The position numbers and the translations under genes were made by a program. The notes under the pieces were generated by a model. That model was given only the letters and a program-made list of their open reading frames with translations, did not search any database and was not told where the DNA came from. A stretch of DNA of 64,000 nucleotides from Acanthornis magna. Taxonomy: Eukaryota; Chordata; Aves; Passeriformes; Acanthizidae. Positions 62,770 to 64,000 of this stretch are shown here, piece by piece. Where the stretch lies: positions 310,001 through 374,000 of the forward strand of contig JAWUZG010000355.1 of the NCBI GenBank assembly GCA_036785705.1, written 5' to 3'. Position 1 is the first letter of the stretch. Every line of letters starts with the position of its first letter.

Positions 62770-64000
62770 AATTAAGAGCCACATGCCCGTAATTTTCAAT
62801 TTTTACCACAATTCCTATTCAGTTCCTCTGAAATACTCTTTTGTGATTTACCTTGGAGCTTCTTTTTTTCTTTTTTTCTTTTTTTAACTAACATGTCATT
62901 AGCCTCTTGAAGTCACAAGGTAACAAAGTGGCTTTCAACAGCAAGTTGCACACTAAATGCTTTAGCTACTTCTTCACATTCATAGTAACAATGCCCTGTT
63001 AATTTTTCCTATTGGATCCACACCCTTGCGTATCAGCTGTTCAAATCGAAACTGATATTTCCTTTAAAGGAGACCGAGTTGGAACTAATGCCTTCTAGAA
63101 TGCTGTTAAAAATTATAAAGAAAATTTTGCACAGAACAGCCCCACAACACCTAAATTTACCTTATTTATGTAGTTCTTTTACAAAGACATATACATAAAC
63201 ATGAGTTTCAGAAAAGCTCAGAGTCTTTTACTGAGATAAAAACTAGTAACAAATTAATTATGGCAAAGACACAAGGCAGCACAAATATCTTGAAAAGGTG
63301 CTTTTTGTTCTTTGATCTCATATGAAAGAAACACTTTCACGCCAAACAAAACAGAATTCTATGAGTACTTTTTCCCCCCAAAAAATAGCGCATATTTGCT
63401 TGTCTCTGTAGCCAACTCCACGAGACTCCATCTCCTTCCCTGAGGCAGGACTGTGACGTGGAGTGAGTCCCTCTGGGGCCCAAGGGAGGAATGTCCAGGC
63501 ACTGAGGTTTCACTCTGTGAGCAGGCAGGGAAGGACAGACAGATGCTGGATTTTATCACACTGAAAGAGTCAGCCATTGCAGCTGGGATGCTCAGAGAAA
63601 CCAAAATGTGAGACTGGGATGGGCCAAGGGCAAACTGCTACACACGTGCACAGCAAAAGAGAACGGGACAAAGTTGTACCTCGGAGTGCCTTGGTGGCAA
63701 CACAGCTGCTGAAGGCTTTTACCGGTCTGGTAAGACCTCGCAGCTGTACTGGCTCAGAGATGCACTCAGAAATTAAATCTAGCCTTACCTTTGCAAAAAC
63801 TACATTCACAGACCTAAGTCTGTTTAATGAGTACTGATTTGTTCATTAAGCTGACAGGTGAATTTCCTCTTCAATCTACATTATATTGCATGTTACTTCT
63901 GTTGGTTTCTGGGGAAAAAAAGCAGCAGCAGCCGCCCTTATTTAAAAACAAACAAAAAAGCCCCTCATGATGAGATTGACATGAAAGAAACTTCTTTCTC
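62770..64000. other. Unique non-coding DNA with a T-rich simple repeat
   Basis: A (CTTTTTTT)3-type tract lies at 62,861-62,885. The rest is ordinary. A GC-richer stretch at 63,400-63,740 has open frames on both strands (79-86 codons) with no motif, and an AGCAGCAGCAGC run lies at about 63,922-63,933. Confidence 0.55.

Noticed and set aside
1..64000. Bacterial or phage genes, CRISPR arrays, rRNA, tRNA, endogenous retrovirus genes
   Set aside because: No operon-like packing or ribosome-binding pattern, no regularly spaced direct repeats, no rRNA or tRNA signatures, and no recognisable gag, pol or env-type translation in the longer frames. A weak tRNA or a solo LTR could still be missed by eye.

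Overview
The window reads as nuclear DNA of a bird, most likely a songbird. The diagnostic feature is CR1-type LINE DNA. At 49,434 there is a typical avian CR1 3' end in reverse orientation, with the ATTCTATG/ATTCTGTG-type terminal repeat, followed by about 690 bp of well-preserved CR1. Several shorter and older CR1 pieces lie elsewhere. The sequence is AT-rich, CpG-poor, low in repeats and full of stop codons in all frames. There is no bacterial, phage or organelle gene organisation.

I recognise no complete protein-coding gene, rRNA, tRNA or CRISPR array. The longest open frames (up to 164 codons) resemble no family I know and look like chance. The window is best described as part of a gene desert or a very large intron. 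Its content is (1) retrotransposon relics, (2) simple and short tandem repeats and (3) stretches that look like conserved non-coding regulatory DNA. Class 3 is an inference from composition and motif density, because no alignment was available.

Layout. 1-6.7 kb: AT-rich unique DNA with a promoter/first-exon-like module near 2.82-2.96 kb, a perfect hairpin at 3.9 kb and a CR1 3' end at 5.3 kb. 6.7-13.3 kb: a CR1 scrap, an unidentified coding-like stretch on the minus strand (11.16-11.54 kb), an ancient CR1 piece (12.7 kb) and a CR1 3' end with an adjacent 15-bp tandem repeat (13.1 kb). 15.1-16.7 kb: possible regulatory block, a GC-richer patch and an ancient CR1 reverse-transcriptase remnant. 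16.8-33 kb: mostly featureless, with small tandem repeats. 33-34.4 kb: a cluster of three relics (MIR-like SINE, CR1 minus, CR1 plus tail). 34.4-46 kb: unique DNA with a 32-bp duplication at 39.4 kb. 46.1-50.4 kb: the most interesting part, with a palindromic homeodomain-like site, a TTCC microsatellite, a candidate conserved block with POU/homeodomain-like motifs (48.5-49.3 kb) and two CR1 copies just beyond it. 52.4 kb: MIR-like relic. 54.3 kb and 60.0-60.8 kb: further candidate regulatory blocks, the latter with a near-perfect RFX X-box and a forkhead site. 62.3-62.8 kb: ancient CR1 ORF2 fragment on the minus strand.

No genes can be shown to work together here. If the candidate blocks are real enhancers, their targets lie outside the window. 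I did not find a new molecular system. The best leads for follow-up are the candidate conserved blocks at 48.5-49.3 and 60.0-60.8 kb, the coding-like stretch at 11.2-11.5 kb and the promoter-like module at 2.8 kb.
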